A stretch of 64,000 nucleotides of DNA from Bacillus_BE sp042263505 (GCF_042263505.1 NZ_JBHKFI010000002.1:124001-188000), one strand, 5' to 3'. Counted from the stretch's first letter, positions 17,937 to 26,886 are shown. Translations and numbers: made by a program. Notes: generated by a model not told the origin, from the sequence alone.

Positions 17937-17976
17937 AAAGCGTGCAAGCTTCGTATACGAAGCTTGCACGCTTTTT
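17937..17976. terminator. perfect 40-bp palindromic bidirectional terminator between rnz and namA
   Basis: A perfect inverted repeat centred at 17956/17957, with GCGTGCAAGCTTCGTA as the GC-containing arm, A-run left and T-run right. Confidence 0.93.
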
Positions 17977-17978
17977 GT

Positions 17979-18998
17979 TTAAATCCAGCCACGTTCATAT
18001 TGTGTTGGTGTTTCAATCGCTACTCCAAGCTCTTTTGCCGCTGTTCTTGCCCAATACGGGTCTCTTAAAAGAACTCGTGCAAGAAAAATCAAATCTGCTC
18101 GGTCATTTTGCAAAATTTCTTCTGCCTGTATACCGGTTGTAATAAGACCGACCGCACCAGTTGGAATGTTGGCCCCGTGTTTAATTTTTTCAGCTAAAGG
18201 AACCTGATACCCAGGGAAAATATTGATTCGTGCTGGGACGACAGCGCCTGAGCTAACATCGATAAAATCAACACCTTGTTCCTTCATCCACTTGCTCATG
18301 ATGACGTAATCGTCTACTGCCAAGCCTTCTTGATGATAGTCATTGGCAGATACTCTAACGAATAGCGGACCATCCCAAACCGTTTTCACCGCTTCAATCG
18401 TTTCGCGTAGGAAACGATAGCGGTTTTCCATGGAGCCGCCGTATTCATCTGTCCGTTTATTGGATAATGGTGAAAGAAATTCATTAATGAGATAACCATG
18501 AGCTCCATGAAGCTCAATCACATCAAAACCCGCTTTTTTTGCTCTTTCAGCCCCTTTTTTAAAGGCTTCAATGGTCACTTGAATATCTTCATAGGTCATT
18601 TCCTTTGGAGTTTTTGACTTCTCATCAAAGGGGATGGCGGATGGGGCAATAATTTCGCCTTCTAACACCGCTTTTCTGCCCGCATGTGCTAGCTGGATGC
18701 CCGCTTTTGTCCCATGTTCTTTAATTAAAGTCGTTAACTCCTTTAAGCCATCAATATGCTCGTCATCCCAAATTCCTAAATCTCTTGGAGAGATTCTGCC
18801 TTGGGCGGTGACGGCCGTTGCTTCCTGAATAATTAAGCCTACTTGACCAGCTGCTCTGCTTGCGTAATGGATGCGATGCCAGTTTTGAACCATTCCATCT
18901 TCATTATGGCTTGAGTACATGCACATCGGGGCCATGACAATCCGATTCTTCATTGTGACATCTTTTATGGTGTAGGGTGTAAAAAGTTTTGCTTCCAA
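17979..18998 (-). CDS. namA: NADPH dehydrogenase, old yellow enzyme family (YqjM)
   Basis: FMN-containing ene-reductase that reduces activated C=C bonds and nitro compounds. The YqjM-subclass residues Cys26 and Tyr28 appear in MAPMCMYS, and the substrate-binding His pair is in ELHGAHGYL. FMN-contact region EAGIST-like elements are replaced by the family GAVGLITTG. 339 residues agrees with YqjM (338). AGGAGGCG precedes the ATG. A sigma-A-like promoter lies just upstream. It forms a single-gene unit between rnz and proI. Confidence 0.94.
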   Translation of the reverse strand: MEAKLFTPYTIKDVTMKNRIVMAPMCMYSSHNEDGMVQNWHRIHYASRAAGQVGLIIQEATAVTAQGRISPRDLGIWDDEHIDGLKELTTLIKEHGTKAGIQLAHAGRKAVLEGEIIAPSAIPFDEKSKTPKEMTYEDIQVTIEAFKKGAERAKKAGFDVIELHGAHGYLINEFLSPLSNKRTDEYGGSMENRYRFLRETIEAVKTVWDGPLFVRVSANDYHQEGLAVDDYVIMSKWMKEQGVDFIDVSSGAVVPARINIFPGYQVPLAEKIKHGANIPTGAVGLITTGIQAEEILQNDRADLIFLARVLLRDPYWARTAAKELGVAIETPTQYERGWI

Positions 18999-19028
18999 TC
19001 CAAACGCCTCCTGAATTTGTGTAATCTT

Positions 19029-19056
19029 ATTATAGCTTTAGTATATCAGTGAACAA
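19029..19056 (-). promoter_or_regulatory. candidate sigma-A promoter of namA
   Basis: On the minus strand: TTGTTC (19056-19051), 16-bp spacer, TATAAT (19034-19029), about 30 bases before the namA ATG. Confidence 0.6.
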
Positions 19057-19090
19057 TATGAAAAAGGAAACGTTATGACTTTGTCTCTAA

Positions 19091-19936
19091 TTAAGAGGTC
19101 TTTTCCATTTGATTGATTTGCATTGTAATTGCAGCCCCTAATCGTTTGGATTGCGCGGTTGCCTCTTTAATACATTCAATAAAGGCCTTTTGAACGCCAT
19201 GTGCTTCGAGTACCTTTAATCCAGCCTCTGTTGTTCCGCCAGGACTGGTAACCTCTTTTCTGAGCTGTTCTGGCTGTTTCGTTGAGGTAGATAGCATTTC
19301 GGCAGCTCCTATTAGGGTTTGAACGATTAAATCTTTGGCCATTTCCGCATCCAACCCAATCTCTATAGCGCTTTTTTCTAATGCTTCTACGAGATAATAA
19401 ATATAAGCGGGTCCGCTGCCGGAAAGGCCGGTGACTGCATCTAATTGGTCTTCCTTAACTAAAGTTGCAAGTCCTACTGTTTCAAACATACGTTTGACTG
19501 AATTGAGCTGCTTGACCGTAACCATCTCATTGATGGCGAGGGCGGTTGCAGACTTTCCAACCGTTGCTGAGGTATTTGGCATGGCTCTAACAATAGGGAG
19601 TGTTTTTCTTGTTAGCATTTGGATCGTATCGATGGATATCCCTGCAAGTACCGATACAATTAACGTATTCTTTTTTAGATAAGGACTTAATTGTTGGATA
19701 GCTTCTGCGGCATCTTTTGGCTTCATGGCGAGTACAACCATTTCTGTCCCAGAAATGAGTTCATTCATTTTATAGGAATAGCTGATGCCATATTGTTTTT
19801 CCAACGCTTCTAATCTAGCCTGATTGCTTCGATTCGTCATCCAAATCTTTTTACCAGCAATGAAATTTTGCTTTACCATTCCAGAGATGATTGCTTCTGC
19901 AATCGATCCTGCTCCAATCACTGTCATTTTTTCCAT
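19091..19936 (-). CDS. proI: pyrroline-5-carboxylate reductase
   Basis: Last step of proline synthesis: reduces pyrroline-5-carboxylate to proline. Rossmann motif GAGSIAEAIISGM near the N-terminus, AMKPKD, and the C-terminal P5CR signature GSGPAYIYYLVEAL and TSPGGTTEAGLKVLE. 281 residues is normal. AGGAGG precedes ATG 19936. A T-box leader immediately upstream places it under control of uncharged tRNA-Pro, as for proI in B. subtilis. Confidence 0.96.
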   Translation of the reverse strand: MEKMTVIGAGSIAEAIISGMVKQNFIAGKKIWMTNRSNQARLEALEKQYGISYSYKMNELISGTEMVVLAMKPKDAAEAIQQLSPYLKKNTLIVSVLAGISIDTIQMLTRKTLPIVRAMPNTSATVGKSATALAINEMVTVKQLNSVKRMFETVGLATLVKEDQLDAVTGLSGSGPAYIYYLVEALEKSAIEIGLDAEMAKDLIVQTLIGAAEMLSTSTKQPEQLRKEVTSPGGTTEAGLKVLEAHGVQKAFIECIKEATAQSKRLGAAITMQINQMEKTS

Positions 19937-19984
19937 TATTTAAATCCTCCTATTGATTCTCTATATTTCAAAAGACATATTTGA

Positions 19985-20250
19985 CAAAATAAAAAGACCT
20001 TTCATCCTGTAAAGGACGAAAGGTCTTACTTCCGTGGTACCACCTTCATTCACCTTTTCTCTCACCAGAAAAGATGCAACTCGAAGTCCATTAACGCTGG
20101 CAACGCGTCTAGGTTTGCCTAGAAGCTCTAAAGGTAGGTTCAGTGGTTAAGAGGACGGTGAAGCTTTTCAGCCATATGAGCTTCACTCTCTTTCGTCATT
20201 TTCCATTTACTAGCCTTTGTCAATGCTTTTATCATAAGAATAATTACTTG
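19985..20250 (-). promoter_or_regulatory. T-box leader of proI (tRNA-Pro sensing)
   Basis: On the minus strand the invariant T-box AAGGTGGTACCACGG is present (complement at 20032-20046). It is followed by a terminator hairpin AAGACCTTTCGTCC/GGATGAAAGGTCTT with a T-run (20027-19985). In stem I the segment GAACCTACC puts a CCU (Pro) triplet at 20138-20136, followed by A, as expected for a specifier codon. Upstream helices are present but were not folded computationally. Confidence 0.92.
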
Positions 20251-20252
20251 TG

Positions 20253-20282
20253 ATTATGATAGAGGATAAGCCTATTTGTCAA
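20253..20282 (-). promoter_or_regulatory. sigma-A promoter of the proI T-box transcript
   Basis: Minus strand TTGACA (20282-20277), 18-bp spacer, CATAAT (20258-20253), just upstream of the T-box leader. Confidence 0.7.
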
Positions 20283-20432
20283 GGGAATTAATGAAATTTT
20301 TTAAATTTTATTTCTAAATTATGTGAAAATAATGACAATTCACAAAAATAACGTTAAACTTATTTCTATAGTTATTATACGCATATATAGGATTATTTAC
20401 GATGATTACTAGAAGATAGAAGGGGTTATGAT

Positions 20433-21398
20433 ATGGCAAGTTGGAAAAATGGGATTGCTAAGATTACATTACCTACACCTTTTCCAGTGGGGGATGTAAA
20501 TGTGTATGTTGTAAAGGGGGAAAGATTGACTTTAGTCGATGCAGGGGTGAAAACGGAAGCGGCTTGGAATGTATTCACGAGTGAGCTAAAAGAGCTTGGA
20601 TTATCTCCTCGTGATTTTGAACAGGTGGTGCTGACTCATCATCATCCGGATCATATTGGTTTTTTAGAATATCTTTCACCAGAGATGGAGGTGTATGGTC
20701 ATCCCATTAATCAAAGGTGGCTTTTGCGCTCCGAACCTTTTCTTTCTGAACATCAACATTTTTTTTATCAGTTATTTACTGAATTTGGAATATCTCGGGA
20801 ATTTTCCCCCATTATTGATTCCTTGAAAAAACAATTTAAGCATCTACCTAAACGAATACTCACAGGCACCTTAGTAGAAGGAGATATTCCTATAGGATTA
20901 TCAGAATGGCGGGTAATCGAGACTCCGGGACACGCACAAAGTCATATTGGACTTTTCCGTGAGAAAGACGGGACTTATATCGCCGGTGATCATTTGCTCG
21001 CACATATTTCACCGAATCCGATTATTGAACCTCCTCTACCTGGAACATCCGAACGTCCGAAATCTCAGCTGCAATATAATGCATCGTTGCAGAAAATTTT
21101 GCAATATCCTATTAAGCTTGTTTATACTGGACATGGTGAAGAGATTACGGATGTACCAGATTTAGTTGAGAAACGTCTTCAGCGCCAGCATCAACGGGCT
21201 ATGACTGTGAAAAAATGGTTGAAAAGTGAGGCGCTTACTGTGTTTGAAGTATGTATTCGTTTGTTCCCGAAGGTTTATCAACGGGAATTGATGCTGACTA
21301 TTTCAGAAACAGTGGCACAGCTTGACTATTTGGCATCGATTGGTGAACTGGATATCAATATGGAAAATGGTGCATTGTCGTATATGGTTAAATCATGA
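20433..21398 (+). CDS. yqjP: MBL-fold metallohydrolase (YqjP family)
   Basis: Metallo-beta-lactamase superfamily hydrolase. The zinc motif HHHPDH (THHHPDHIG) is near residue 68, a later His is in TPGHAQSHIG, Asp in IAGDHLL and His in YTGHGEEI. A ~70-residue C-terminal winged-helix-like region follows. 321 residues, equivalent to B. subtilis YqjP by position. The substrate is unknown; the domain layout resembles LACTB2-like hydrolases. Followed 15 bases later by an SDR gene, so probably co-transcribed. Confidence 0.9.
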   Translation: MASWKNGIAKITLPTPFPVGDVNVYVVKGERLTLVDAGVKTEAAWNVFTSELKELGLSPRDFEQVVLTHHHPDHIGFLEYLSPEMEVYGHPINQRWLLRSEPFLSEHQHFFYQLFTEFGISREFSPIIDSLKKQFKHLPKRILTGTLVEGDIPIGLSEWRVIETPGHAQSHIGLFREKDGTYIAGDHLLAHISPNPIIEPPLPGTSERPKSQLQYNASLQKILQYPIKLVYTGHGEEITDVPDLVEKRLQRQHQRAMTVKKWLKSEALTVFEVCIRLFPKVYQRELMLTISETVAQLDYLASIGELDINMENGALSYMVKS

Positions 21399-21413
21399 GA
21401 GGACTGATATGCG

Positions 21414-22205
21414 GTGAATCGCCTTAAGGGTAAGAATGTCATTATAACGGGAGCATCAGGCGGAATTGGAGCGGAAATTGCTCAGCAATGTGCAGAAAAA
21501 GGGGCCAATTTGGTCCTATTAGCACGGAGCAAGGATAAATTAGATACTTTAAAAAGAGAATTAGAGAATCGATATTCAATACAGGTTAAAGTATACCAAC
21601 TGGATGTTGCCAATAAAGTTCGCGTAGAACAGGTTTTTAAAGACATATTTGCAAGACTTGGACATGTCGATGTTTTAGTGAATAATGCCGGGTTTGGGAT
21701 TTTTCGTGAAGCCCATGCAGTACAGCTTGACGAGATCCAAGCCATGTTTGATGTCAATGTGATAGGCTTGATGGCCTGCACTTTGATGGTCTTGCCTCAT
21801 ATGCGAAAAAGAAAGAGCGGACATATTATTAATATTGCTTCGCAAGCAGGAAAATTAGCGACCCCGAAATCCAGCGTTTATTCGGCAACGAAGCATGCTG
21901 TACTTGGGTTTTCAAATAGTCTGCGCATGGAGCTAGCGGATTTTCATGTGTATGTCACCACGGTTAATCCTGGTCCGATTGCAACGAATTTTTTTCAAAT
22001 TGCCGATGAGCAAGGCACTTACGTCAAGAATGTCCAAAAAATTATGCTCGACCCGAAATATGTTGCGGAAAAAATCGTGGCTGCCATGCTGACGCCAACA
22101 AGGGAAATCAATTTACCCCGCTGGATGAATGCTGGAAGCGTCATTTACGCTCTTTTCCCTCGAGCATTCGAACGAATTGGCAAACGGTTTTTTGATCGTA
22201 AGTAA
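21414..22205 (+). CDS. yqjQ: short-chain dehydrogenase/reductase (YqjQ family)
   Basis: Classical SDR: cofactor motif TGASGGIG, NNAG structural motif (VNNAGFGIF), catalytic Ser in INIASQAG and YxxxK in SVYSATKHAV. 263 residues. GTG at 21414 is preceded by GAGAGGACTGATATGCG, a weak site, and is 15 bases after yqjP. A hydrophobic C-terminal stretch (AGSVIYALFPRAFERIG) may allow peripheral membrane association. The substrate is not identifiable from sequence. Confidence 0.9.
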   Translation: MNRLKGKNVIITGASGGIGAEIAQQCAEKGANLVLLARSKDKLDTLKRELENRYSIQVKVYQLDVANKVRVEQVFKDIFARLGHVDVLVNNAGFGIFREAHAVQLDEIQAMFDVNVIGLMACTLMVLPHMRKRKSGHIINIASQAGKLATPKSSVYSATKHAVLGFSNSLRMELADFHVYVTTVNPGPIATNFFQIADEQGTYVKNVQKIMLDPKYVAEKIVAAMLTPTREINLPRWMNAGSVIYALFPRAFERIGKRFFDRK

Positions 22206-22566
22206 GGAATTGTGTTAATAAGGAAGGCTTCACTGGTCAGTCTCGGATGGGGGTGATTGGTGGGTCTTTTCATTTTGTTGATTTTTTTTGAGGAGATGAT
22301 GGAGAAAGACGAGGAAACAGCCGGGTAAAGTCATTCATCATAGGACGAATGAATGACAAAAAAGAGGACTTCCTCAAGGGAAAAAGTCGCTCATAAGTCA
22401 AATCATTACTCATAAATTCCCTTCTGCTGTCATATCCACCAATTCCACAGATTATGTACCAACCTCAAATCTATAACATCTTTGCTCCTTACTTGATAAT
22501 GATTGTTTTATGGACAATCCAAGTAATTAAACGAAAAGCTACCCTTTATATTCAGTCCCACGTTTT
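22206..22566. other. intergenic region without a recognised feature
   Basis: 361 bases between yqjQ and yqzH. I see no gene with a ribosome site, no clear terminator and no copy of repeats R1 or R2. Confidence 0.5.
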
Positions 22567-22761
22567 TTAATTGGTTATATATTCATAGACAACATCATGT
22601 ATTACTTCATAAAGCTCTGTTTCTGCATATGCCGTCCTAGTGATCAGGACTTTTTTATATAGCTCCTCATAATCTTGCGCTGATAAGGGAAATACTTCAT
22701 TCTCGCGATAATATTTCTTCAAGCTATTTTCAATCATTTTTAAGATTAACTTTTTCTCCAT
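22567..22761 (-). CDS. yqzH: small YqzH-like protein
   Basis: 64 residues, mostly charged and helical, starting MEKKLILKMIENSLKKYY. Start ATG 22761 is chosen because GAGGTGG lies 7 bases upstream; an earlier in-frame ATG at 22782 lacks a site. The gene is divergent from polYB and corresponds in size and place to yqzH next to yqjW in B. subtilis. Function unknown. Whether the LexA site in the shared upstream region affects it is open. Confidence 0.75.
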   Translation of the reverse strand: MEKKLILKMIENSLKKYYRENEVFPLSAQDYEELYKKVLITRTAYAETELYEVIHDVVYEYITN

Positions 22762-22832
22762 TTGTGCCACCTCACGAGTCATTATAACAGGTTTGGGAGT
22801 AGATGATAGAAGGGAAGTAAAAAAATTCCTAT

Positions 22833-22890
22833 TGAAAATGAACGTATATTCTTATATGCTAATGAATAGAATAATACGAACATTTGTTCT
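22833..22890 (+). promoter_or_regulatory. polYB promoter with LexA (SOS) box
   Basis: TTGAAA (22833-22838), 17-bp spacer, TATGCT (22856-22861). CGAACATTTGTTCT at 22877-22890 matches the Bacillus LexA/DinR operator CGAAC-N4-GTTCG except for the last base. A weaker second copy, GAAC-N4-ATTC, lies at 22840-22851 inside the promoter spacer. Confidence 0.8.
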
Positions 22891-22917
22891 TTAATCTGGT
22901 GATAAGAGGGTATAGAT

Positions 22918-24177
22918 ATGATTGATTACAGCAAGATGCCACATAATAAGATTCTATGCGTGGACATAAAGAGTTTCTATGCCAGCTGTTCAGCTGTTAT
23001 TGAGGGGGATGATCCCTTAACGTGCTATTTAGCGGTTGTCGGCGATGAAGAGAGGGAAGGAAGCATTGTGCTCGCGGCCTCGCCACAATTAAAAAAGGAA
23101 TTTGGAATTAAAACAGGGAATCGCCGATTTGAAATACCAAATGATCCTCGTATTAAAATTGTGCCTCCTAAGATGGCGACATATTTAAGGATTTCTACAG
23201 AGATTTCACGACTATTTCATCGCTATGTGCCAATGGAAGCGATTCACACGTACAGTGTGGATGAAAGCTTTATTAAAGTCAATGGAGCAATGAAGCTTTG
23301 GGGTGATGCCCATACCATTGCTCAAAAAATAAAAAACGATATTGAATGTGAGATGCAACTTCCGTGTGCGGTTGGCATTGGTCCCAATATGCTGATGGCA
23401 AAACTATGTCTTGATTTAGAAGCAAAGCATCAGGGGATTTCCGAATGGACCTATGAGGATGTGCAAACAAAATTGTGGAAGGTTTCCCCTTTGCATGAGA
23501 TGTGGGGGATTGGACGCAGAGTGGAAAAAACATTAAATGGGATGGGGATTTTTACCGTCGGACAGCTCGCTCGCTTTGATTTAAAACAGCTTGAAAAGAA
23601 GTTTGGAGTCATGGGAAATCAGCTTTATTATCATGCGTGGGGAGTGGATCTTTCCGAAATGGGAGCTCCTATTATGGAGGGGCAAATCAGCTTTGGCAAA
23701 AGTCAAATTCTCCTCCGTGATTACAAACAGGAGGATGAGATCAAAGTGGTGATTTTAGAAATGTGTGAGGAAGTAGCCCGAAGAGCCCGTACGGCATGTA
23801 AGGCAGGAAGGACCATTAGCTTCGGGCTGGGTTATAGTCAGGATGAATTTAGTGGCGGCTTTTACCGTTCGAAATCCGTTTCACAGCCAACGAATATTAC
23901 TATGGACCTCTATCGTGTTTGTTTAGAACTTTTTCATCAGCATTATGAAGGGAAAACGGTGCGGCAAATTTCCATTGCATTAAGCAATATCGTGGATGAT
24001 ACGGAGCTTCAGCTTAGCCTTTTTGATTTGGATGGCTGGAAAAAGCGGGATCTTGGCTATGTGGTAGACTCTCTCCGCAGACGTTTTGGATCGGATGCCT
24101 TACTTCGGGCCGTGTCTTACACAGAAGCGGGGACGGCAAGGCATCGGGCTAAGCTAATTGGAGGACATAAAAGATAG
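22918..24177 (+). CDS. polYB: Y-family DNA polymerase PolYB (YqjW/UvrX type)
   Basis: SOS-induced translesion polymerase of the UmuC/UvrX branch. Catalytic acids appear in CVDIKSFYASC and YSVDESFI; a thumb/HhH region MWGIGRRVEKTL and a beta-clamp motif QLSLF near the C-terminus follow. 419 residues. GAGGGTATAG precedes ATG 22918 and a LexA box lies upstream. A YolD-type gene follows, the usual partner of this branch; in other Bacilli YolD proteins are linked to UvrX/PolYB function. It is the second Y-family polymerase in the window. Confidence 0.95.
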   Translation: MIDYSKMPHNKILCVDIKSFYASCSAVIEGDDPLTCYLAVVGDEEREGSIVLAASPQLKKEFGIKTGNRRFEIPNDPRIKIVPPKMATYLRISTEISRLFHRYVPMEAIHTYSVDESFIKVNGAMKLWGDAHTIAQKIKNDIECEMQLPCAVGIGPNMLMAKLCLDLEAKHQGISEWTYEDVQTKLWKVSPLHEMWGIGRRVEKTLNGMGIFTVGQLARFDLKQLEKKFGVMGNQLYYHAWGVDLSEMGAPIMEGQISFGKSQILLRDYKQEDEIKVVILEMCEEVARRARTACKAGRTISFGLGYSQDEFSGGFYRSKSVSQPTNITMDLYRVCLELFHQHYEGKTVRQISIALSNIVDDTELQLSLFDLDGWKKRDLGYVVDSLRRRFGSDALLRAVSYTEAGTARHRAKLIGGHKR

Positions 24178-24188
24178 GAGGGATTGAG

Positions 24189-24317
24189 ATGATCCGGGAT
24201 CGAGGGCGGATGAAATTTATATTAAATGTCAATAAGTTAATACTCAATTTAATAATGATAAGTAAATTTATAAGATGTTCCACAAAATATAAGAGGAAAG
24301 TTGGTGTTATGGTGTGA
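24189..24317 (+). pseudogene. remnant of a YolD-like gene (5' end only)
   Basis: AGGAGGGATTGAG directly precedes ATG 24189, 11 bases after polYB, in the normal position for its partner gene. The first seven residues MIRDRGR are the YolD N-terminus, but the frame then runs into AT-rich sequence unrelated to the family and stops at 24317 after 42 codons. The intact YolD-like gene begins at 24314 in another frame. The codons of the shared heptapeptide differ mostly at synonymous positions, so this is an old paralogue or duplication, not a fresh copy. Confidence 0.7.
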
Positions 24318-24643
24318 TCCGTGACAGGGGCAGGATCAAGTGGGTTTCGATGATGTTACCAGAACATGTAAAATTACTAAGAGAGTACAATGAAAGTTTA
24401 GATAAAATTGAAAAACCAGTTTTGGATGAACAAAAATATGAAGAATTTAATGAAGTTGTCTGTGGGGCAATGGAAAAGAAAATGGCATTACAATTTACTT
24501 ACTATCAAAAAGGAGAAATGAAACAACTTGTCGGAAATATCCATTGCATTGATTATTTAAAAGGTGAGTTACGTATTGGTGATAACTTGGCTGAAAAACA
24601 AATTTTAAAGTTAGAGGATATTATTGAAATTAATAATTATTAA
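24314..24643 (+). CDS. YolD-like protein, partner of PolYB
   Basis: 109 residues starting MIRDRGRIKWVSMMLPEHVKLLREY, the hallmark of the YolD-like family, whose members accompany UvrX-type polymerases. GTG 24314 is used, with AAGAGGAAAG 15 bases upstream. It overlaps the stop of the truncated YolD remnant by 4 bases, so the remnant might act as a leader peptide for coupled translation. A terminator follows. It probably shares the SOS promoter of polYB. The biochemical role of YolD proteins is poorly defined. Confidence 0.85.
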   Translation: MIRDRGRIKWVSMMLPEHVKLLREYNESLDKIEKPVLDEQKYEEFNEVVCGAMEKKMALQFTYYQKGEMKQLVGNIHCIDYLKGELRIGDNLAEKQILKLEDIIEINNY

Positions 24644-24666
24644 GATTTATATTATAGCAATTAAAA

Positions 24667-24707
24667 GAATCCATTTTAAAGATTGACCAAAATGGATTCT
24701 TTTTTGT
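24667..24707 (+). terminator. intrinsic terminator after the YolD-like gene
   Basis: AGAATCCATTTT (24667-24678) pairs with AAAATGGATTCT (24689-24700), followed by TTTTT. Confidence 0.9.
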
Positions 24708-24845
24708 AAGTTTCAAAAACCTTTATAAAAGGTATTTATTAAGGAAATGAAGATGATGTTTACTTTAGATATTTTGGAAAAATGTTACCATCTTCTTCCC
24801 AAATTGGTTACAAGCTTGACCCTAGTAGGAGTTTATTAAATTCCA

Positions 24846-24884
24846 AAAAGTCAGTCGTCACACGAAGTAGCGGCTGGCTTTTTT
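24846..24884 (+). terminator. isolated terminator-like hairpin
   Basis: AGTCAGTCG (24849-24857) pairs with CGGCTGGCT (24871-24879, three G-U pairs), followed by TTTTT. No gene precedes it on the + strand except a 28-codon open frame from 24753 with no known family; it may be the tail of a lost gene. Confidence 0.55.
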
Positions 24885-25098
24885 CATAATTCAGACACTT
24901 GGATACCGAGTGGATAATAATGGGGAGGAACCTTTTTCCGTCCTCTTCTGAAAGAAAGAGGAAGATGAAATTAAAATCCAGAGGAGGATTAAGAAATTTA
25001 CTGGTCCTTTGAACAGGAGGTTAGGTGGCAGATAAAGTTTGGCAGGAAATGGTTGGTTTTAAAAATTTTTTGCCTTATCTTAATCCTCAAATCTTTCT

Positions 25099-26886
25099 TC
25101 AGCTAGATTCCGAGCTTTCTTCCCAATCTCCAGAACTGTCCTCACAATCTTCTGCAAAATCCTTAAATTTATCGAAGTCAACTACTAAAGGATGTGGATC
25201 ATTTTGAATAAAACGCACAGCATTCAATCCTATCATTTGGGCTGGTATTGAAGTATTGCCGTCTGGTAAAATCGGGGCAATAGAAAGGTCAGCTACCTTC
25301 AGGTTTTTGGTTCCAAAGACATTTAGAAAAGAATCTACAACTCCCTCACAGATGTTGGTTCCCATTTTACATTGTCCTCCAAAATGGGTGAAAATGGAAT
25401 AAGATGCTCTAACAAAAGCAGCTAATTTATCTCGCTTTTCATTCTCATTTTGTATTTGGAATACACTTTCATCAGGAAAAACTACTTGATAGATTCCTCC
25501 AGGATCAAGCTGACGAGCCCTCACGATCATGTTATACGTCTCAATATATTGATCCACCATGAAATTTAGGTCATTTGGATCTGCCAACGGGTTTAAGTCA
25601 ATGGTTGGATATGCCTCTGGATCGCTATGGGAAACCATGACGGTGCCTCGGCTTCTTGGATTTACATCTACAATACCAATACTCATAATATTACTGGGAT
25701 TTGCTGGGTTAAAATCCCAACCATTTATCGTAATTTCCTGACTTGGCACAAAGATTGGCAATGGAAAACCTAATATTTGAAGGCGCCGTCCACCTGTTGG
25801 ATTATCAACTTTTTTAAACGCTCCAAATGCCCCTGGCTGATTAGGATCAGCAGCCAATACTTGAAGAAGTCTTCCTGTTTCCACTCTAATCCCCATACCG
25901 ACAAAATTGTGTGTTTGAAAGTTGTATCCGACATTGGGGCTTTCTACTATAGTTGATATGCCTGCTTTGGCTAAATCTTCAGACTTGCCAATCCCTGAGC
26001 GTTGAAGTATGACGGAGGAAAATTGGCCTGCAGAGACTATAATACCTTTCCGTGCGTACATTACACGTGAAACTCCGTTTTTAATATATTCAACACCCAC
26101 AGCGACAAGGGACCCTTTTATCCGATCAAATATTATTTTGTTTAGGGTTGTTTTAGCTAAAATGATTAATTTTCTCTTGCTAACCCCAAATTCATCAGAT
26201 TGGAATTCATTTCCTTGAGTGACAATTTGGCCGTTTAAATATCCGGTTGCTGTCGAGGAGCGAACCAATTTTCCGTTTTCTACCTTTTGGGTAAATTGGC
26301 CTTTTGGGGTTGCGACATCTCTTATTCCTGTATTGTAATCCTCCTCAATTGGGATTTTAAAGACTTCTGAAGTTGCTTGAGCTAAGGTTTGAATTAATCC
26401 TTGATTAGGAATGTTTTGTTGTCTAATAAAAATAGGGCCGTTACGTCCGCGTTCTTGCGGGCTTTGTGTCAATCCTGTATAGGTTTCATTTTCAATAAAT
26501 AATGAGCGAATACTATTGTAATTCCATATGCTATTGCCAATTAATTTTGCCCATGCATCATAAAGATCACGACTGCCACGTACGGCCAACATATGATTAT
26601 GTTCAGAACTTCCGCCGATGGCTCGTCCACTTTGTGTTATGAGCTGACGACCAATCGTTTGCTCAAGTATAGTAGTGATATTAAATGAATGTCTATTATC
26701 ACTAGCATTCATAAAGGAAACTAAAATATTGGGACTGCTTAATTCCTCCGTCATGTTTGTTCCTGCTTCAAGCACTAGGACACTAGTGTGACGATTGTCT
26801 GTTAGTTTTTTTGCGATAATTCCTCCTGCTGTTCCAGCCCCAATTAAAATATAATCAAAAACATTATTCCTAGCTTTTCTACTCAA
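25099..26886 (-). CDS. GMC-family FAD oxidoreductase with acidic tail
   Basis: Glucose-methanol-choline oxidoreductase, an FAD enzyme that oxidises alcohols or sugars. N-terminal dinucleotide motif GAGTAGGIIAKKL, FAD-contact GSSEHNHM, and a C-terminal catalytic His in HFGGQCKMG plus GNTSIPAQMIGLNA are present. 595 residues from TTG 26886, with AAAGGAG 8 bases upstream. The last ~20 residues are a low-complexity acidic/serine tail (ending DWEESSESS). No signal peptide is evident. It stands alone and has no counterpart in the syntenic B. subtilis segment, so it is probably acquired. Substrate unknown. Confidence 0.9.
   Translation of the reverse strand: MSRKARNNVFDYILIGAGTAGGIIAKKLTDNRHTSVLVLEAGTNMTEELSSPNILVSFMNASDNRHSFNITTILEQTIGRQLITQSGRAIGGSSEHNHMLAVRGSRDLYDAWAKLIGNSIWNYNSIRSLFIENETYTGLTQSPQERGRNGPIFIRQQNIPNQGLIQTLAQATSEVFKIPIEEDYNTGIRDVATPKGQFTQKVENGKLVRSSTATGYLNGQIVTQGNEFQSDEFGVSKRKLIILAKTTLNKIIFDRIKGSLVAVGVEYIKNGVSRVMYARKGIIVSAGQFSSVILQRSGIGKSEDLAKAGISTIVESPNVGYNFQTHNFVGMGIRVETGRLLQVLAADPNQPGAFGAFKKVDNPTGGRRLQILGFPLPIFVPSQEITINGWDFNPANPSNIMSIGIVDVNPRSRGTVMVSHSDPEAYPTIDLNPLADPNDLNFMVDQYIETYNMIVRARQLDPGGIYQVVFPDESVFQIQNENEKRDKLAAFVRASYSIFTHFGGQCKMGTNICEGVVDSFLNVFGTKNLKVADLSIAPILPDGNTSIPAQMIGLNAVRFIQNDPHPLVVDFDKFKDFAEDCEDSSGDWEESSESS

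Noticed and set aside
24753..24839. 28-codon ORF starting ATGATG before an isolated terminator hairpin
   Set aside because: No ribosome site of quality and no recognised family; kept only as context for the hairpin.
25025..25207. 60-codon + strand ORF with an AGGAGG site, antisense to the end of the GMC oxidoreductase
   Set aside because: Most of it is the complement of the low-complexity acidic tail; no recognisable protein. The good ribosome site is the only support.
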